Assembly (NCBI GenBank): GCA_035654655.1
Contig: DASRWI010000019.1
Span: 1-16,033, forward strand
Direction: 5' to 3'
DNA from: DASRWI01 sp035654655
GTDB lineage: Bacteria > Bacteroidota > Ignavibacteria > Ignavibacteriales > Ignavibacteriaceae
DNA length: 16,033 nucleotides
Each line of letters begins with the position of its first letter. The stretch's first letter is position 1. Positions 14,125 to 16,033 of this stretch are shown in pieces. Position numbers and translations under genes: made by a program. A model generated the notes under the pieces. It was not told the DNA's origin. It was given only the letters and a program-made list of their open reading frames with translations, and made no database searches.

Positions 14125-15210
14125 ATGATAATCGATATTGCTACGGCAAATCCTCCTTATCAAGTCAGCAGACAACTTGCTGCAGATAAAATTAAAATAA
14201 ATATGGGGAATACTCCTGCTTTAAACAGACTAATAGATATGGCTGCTGCTAATTCAGGTATTGATAACAGGTATGTGGTTATGCCTGATGCATTTGATAA
14301 TGGAGAGGAAAAGTTTTTTTATAAACCTGATGGTTCAGTTTATAGTCCTACTACTTCAGAAAGAATGGAGCTATATGAAAAATGGTCTAAGATTTTAGGA
14401 GAAAAAGCTTTCTGTAATTTATTAGATAATAATGAAATTAACGCTAAAGATATAGATAAAATAATAACGATATCCTGTACTGGTTTTTATGCTCCGGGCG
14501 TTGATAATTTTTTAATAGATAAATTTTCGCTATCTCCTCAAATAAGAAGAGAGCATATTGGATTTATGGGATGTGCTGCTTCCCTAATTGGATTTGCATC
14601 TGCAATGGAAGCATTAAGAAATCCTGCAATTAATAATGTAATTATGATGTCGCAGGAAATTAGCAGTATTCATTTGCAATATAAACCAAGCAGGGATAAT
14701 ATACTCTCCAATATGATTTTTGCAGATGGATGTGCTGCAGTATTATTATCTAAAAATGAAAATCTAAAACCTAAACTTGATATACTAAGTACAAAGTCAA
14801 TTCTATTTAAGGATTCTTCAGAATATATGGGATGGAGAATTGGAAATAATGGATTCCAGATGATTCTTTCTTCAGAATTACCAAAAATAATTTTAGGTAC
14901 TGCAGCTCTAGAATTAATAAATATTTTAAATGAATGGGGAGTAGAAAAAGAAAATATAAATCATTGGGCACTTCATCCTGGAGGTAGAGCAATTCTTGAT
15001 GCTTTACAAAAAGGACTTTCCTTAACTGATGACGAGATGTTACCTTCAAGAGAAGTACTTCGTAATTATGGTAATATGTCATCAGCTTCTATTTTGTTTG
15101 TACTTAAGGAAATTTTGTACAGTAATAAAGTTAGTAAGGATGAATTTGTCTGTGCAGTAGCTTTTGGTCCAGGATTATCAATGGAAGTCGCTCTTCTTAG
15201 AGGATTATGA
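14125..15210 (+). CDS. Type III polyketide synthase (chalcone/stilbene synthase family)
   Basis: A 361-residue homodimer-type ketosynthase that condenses malonyl-CoA onto an acyl-CoA starter and cyclises the product. The thiolase-fold catalytic triad is intact: C150 in GFMGCAAS, H284 in HWALHPGGRAIL, and N317 in YGNMSSAS. FADGCAAVLL (199-208) and the closing FGPGLSMEVALL (347-357) are also typical. The protein begins directly at the IDIATANPP strand. AAAGG (14113-14117) lies seven bases before the ATG. Bacterial relatives make alkylpyrones, alkylresorcinols or naphthalene-type products; a fatty acyl starter is likely by analogy with operons carrying a methyltransferase and an FAD enzyme, but chain length cannot be read here. 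The stop overlaps the methyltransferase start by four bases, so this is the first gene of a translationally coupled operon. Confidence 0.93.
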   Translation: MIIDIATANPPYQVSRQLAADKIKINMGNTPALNRLIDMAAANSGIDNRYVVMPDAFDNGEEKFFYKPDGSVYSPTTSERMELYEKWSKILGEKAFCNLLDNNEINAKDIDKIITISCTGFYAPGVDNFLIDKFSLSPQIRREHIGFMGCAASLIGFASAMEALRNPAINNVIMMSQEISSIHLQYKPSRDNILSNMIFADGCAAVLLSKNENLKPKLDILSTKSILFKDSSEYMGWRIGNNGFQMILSSELPKIILGTAALELINILNEWGVEKENINHWALHPGGRAILDALQKGLSLTDDEMLPSREVLRNYGNMSSASILFVLKEILYSNKVSKDEFVCAVAFGPGLSMEVALLRGL

Positions 15211-15881
15211 GTATCAAAAGAGTTTATGATAAAGAAATAATAGATGACCTGTCAATTACAGATGATAGATTATTCAATGCTCTGGATGAATTAAAAATTG
15301 TTAATAAATTTTTAGGAGGAAATTCGTCATCAGCAAAAGCATTAAAGATTTTTTGCAAATCAATAAATAAAAATAAAATAGATGTTATAGATGTCGGTGC
15401 AGGTGCATCAGATACTGTTTATACTAATCATAAATATATAAACAAAATAATTAGCATTGATAAAAATGCCGGAGCTTGTAAGTATTTAAAAAATGAAAAT
15501 ACCGAGGCTTTTGTTATATGTGCAGATACATCAGCATTGCCAATAAAGAATAATTCAATTGATGCAGTACACGCGTCACTGTTCCTGCATCATTTTACTG
15601 AAGAGGAATTAATAATAATTTTTAAAGAATACAAAAGAATTACAAGGTACGGTTTCATTATAAACGATTTGCAAAGAGCCTTCATTCCCTGGATAGGAAT
15701 AAAACTTTTAACAATGATTTTTTCAAAAAGTAAGATGGTCAAGAATGATGGTCCATTATCAGTTAAAAGAGGATTTAGGAAAAAAGAGTTAATTACTCTT
15801 TTTTATGAGTCAGGATTTACAAAATATATAATTAAATGGAGATGGGCTTTCCGCTGGATAGCGGTTGTCTTTAATAAGTAA
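15207..15881 (+). CDS. Class I SAM-dependent methyltransferase of the type III PKS operon
   Basis: A 224-residue cytosolic methyltransferase. After a helical N-terminal part (1-55) comes the SAM-binding fold: motif I VIDVGAGASD (60-69), an acidic residue at the end of strand 2 (D85 in ISIDKN), ADTSALPIKNNSIDAVHASL (106-125), and FLHHFTEEEL (126-135). A substrate-side segment with NDLQR (153-157) and NDGPLSVKRGF (180-190) follows, a pattern I associate with methyltransferases next to type III polyketide synthases in Bacteroidota. It probably O- or C-methylates the polyketide product, which is inference from position. It starts inside the polyketide synthase stop codon (ATGA), and its own stop is five bases before the next gene. 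It is not of the isoprenylcysteine-methyltransferase type seen beside some Gram-positive type III polyketide synthases. Confidence 0.88.
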   Translation: MSIKRVYDKEIIDDLSITDDRLFNALDELKIVNKFLGGNSSSAKALKIFCKSINKNKIDVIDVGAGASDTVYTNHKYINKIISIDKNAGACKYLKNENTEAFVICADTSALPIKNNSIDAVHASLFLHHFTEEELIIIFKEYKRITRYGFIINDLQRAFIPWIGIKLLTMIFSKSKMVKNDGPLSVKRGFRKKELITLFYESGFTKYIIKWRWAFRWIAVVFNK

Positions 15882-15886
15882 TAAAT

Positions 15887-16033
15887 ATGAATAAATTTGA
15901 TGTCATAATTATAGGAGGAGGACCTGCTGGTACATCAGCGGCTAATTATTTGGCTAACTATGACTTTAATGTGTGTCTGGTTGAAAAAAAAGTTTTCCCA
16001 CGCGATGTTATATGCGGTGAGTTTTTATCCTAT
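15887..16033 (+). CDS. FAD-dependent oxidoreductase (N-terminal part, cut by the window end)
   Basis: The first 49 codons of the third operon gene. MNKFDVIIIGGGPAGTSAAN contains the GxGPAG dinucleotide-binding turn of FAD oxidoreductases, followed by the acidic end of the second strand (LVEKK, E33). FPRDVICGEFLSY (37-49) is the pattern of the geranylgeranyl-reductase / p-hydroxybenzoate-hydroxylase-like group, whose members reduce double bonds or hydroxylate rings. The ATG is five bases after the methyltransferase stop. Its probable role is oxidation or reduction of the methylated polyketide; the missing C-terminal part would be needed to choose. Confidence 0.85.
   Translation, partial: MNKFDVIIIGGGPAGTSAANYLANYDFNVCLVEKKVFPRDVICGEFLSY

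Overview
This AT-rich window (roughly one third G+C by eye) looks like chromosome from an Ignavibacteria or related Bacteroidota/Chlorobiota bacterium. The main evidence is a secreted protein at 7955-9748 ending in a type IX secretion sorting domain with the NYPNPFNP motif, preceded by the FN3-like module common in that lineage. Several signal peptides end in FAQ or FSQ, many starts lack a strong Shine-Dalgarno, and the outer-membrane proteins are short beta-barrels. This placement is inference from protein style, because no rRNA or marker gene is present.

Layout. 1-5153 is read leftward: the start of a secreted endonuclease/exonuclease/phosphatase-family protein (cut by the window edge), a two-domain ChrA-type transporter, an MFS exporter, and a fused trehalose-6-phosphate synthase/phosphatase. 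5242-7850 is a tight rightward operon of an outer-membrane protein, a lipoprotein with a glycerophosphodiester phosphodiesterase domain, and a second small beta-barrel. 7955-9748 is the type IX cargo protein, closed by a strong bidirectional terminator. An ECF sigma factor (leftward) and a DoxX-family membrane protein (rightward) then diverge from a palindrome-rich spacer. Next come a 61-residue membrane protein and a secreted DUF6448 protein; each has its own terminator, and they share an upstream element at identical spacing. 12105-12449 has no gene and carries a GC-richer block of imperfect palindromes resembling dispersed intergenic repeats. Leftward from there lie a lineage-type hypothetical protein and the HtpX protease, separated by a terminator.

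The right end (14125 onward) starts a biosynthetic operon: type III polyketide synthase, class I SAM methyltransferase (4-base overlap), and an FAD-dependent oxidoreductase cut by the window end. All catalytic residues of the polyketide synthase are present. The likely theme is a long-chain pyrone or resorcinol lipid that is methylated and oxidised, but the product cannot be read from sequence. This is the most promising under-described system here.

The rest is mostly envelope and stress biology: trehalose, envelope protease, exporters, secreted phosphodiesterases. There is no sign of CRISPR, phage, transposase or tRNA.
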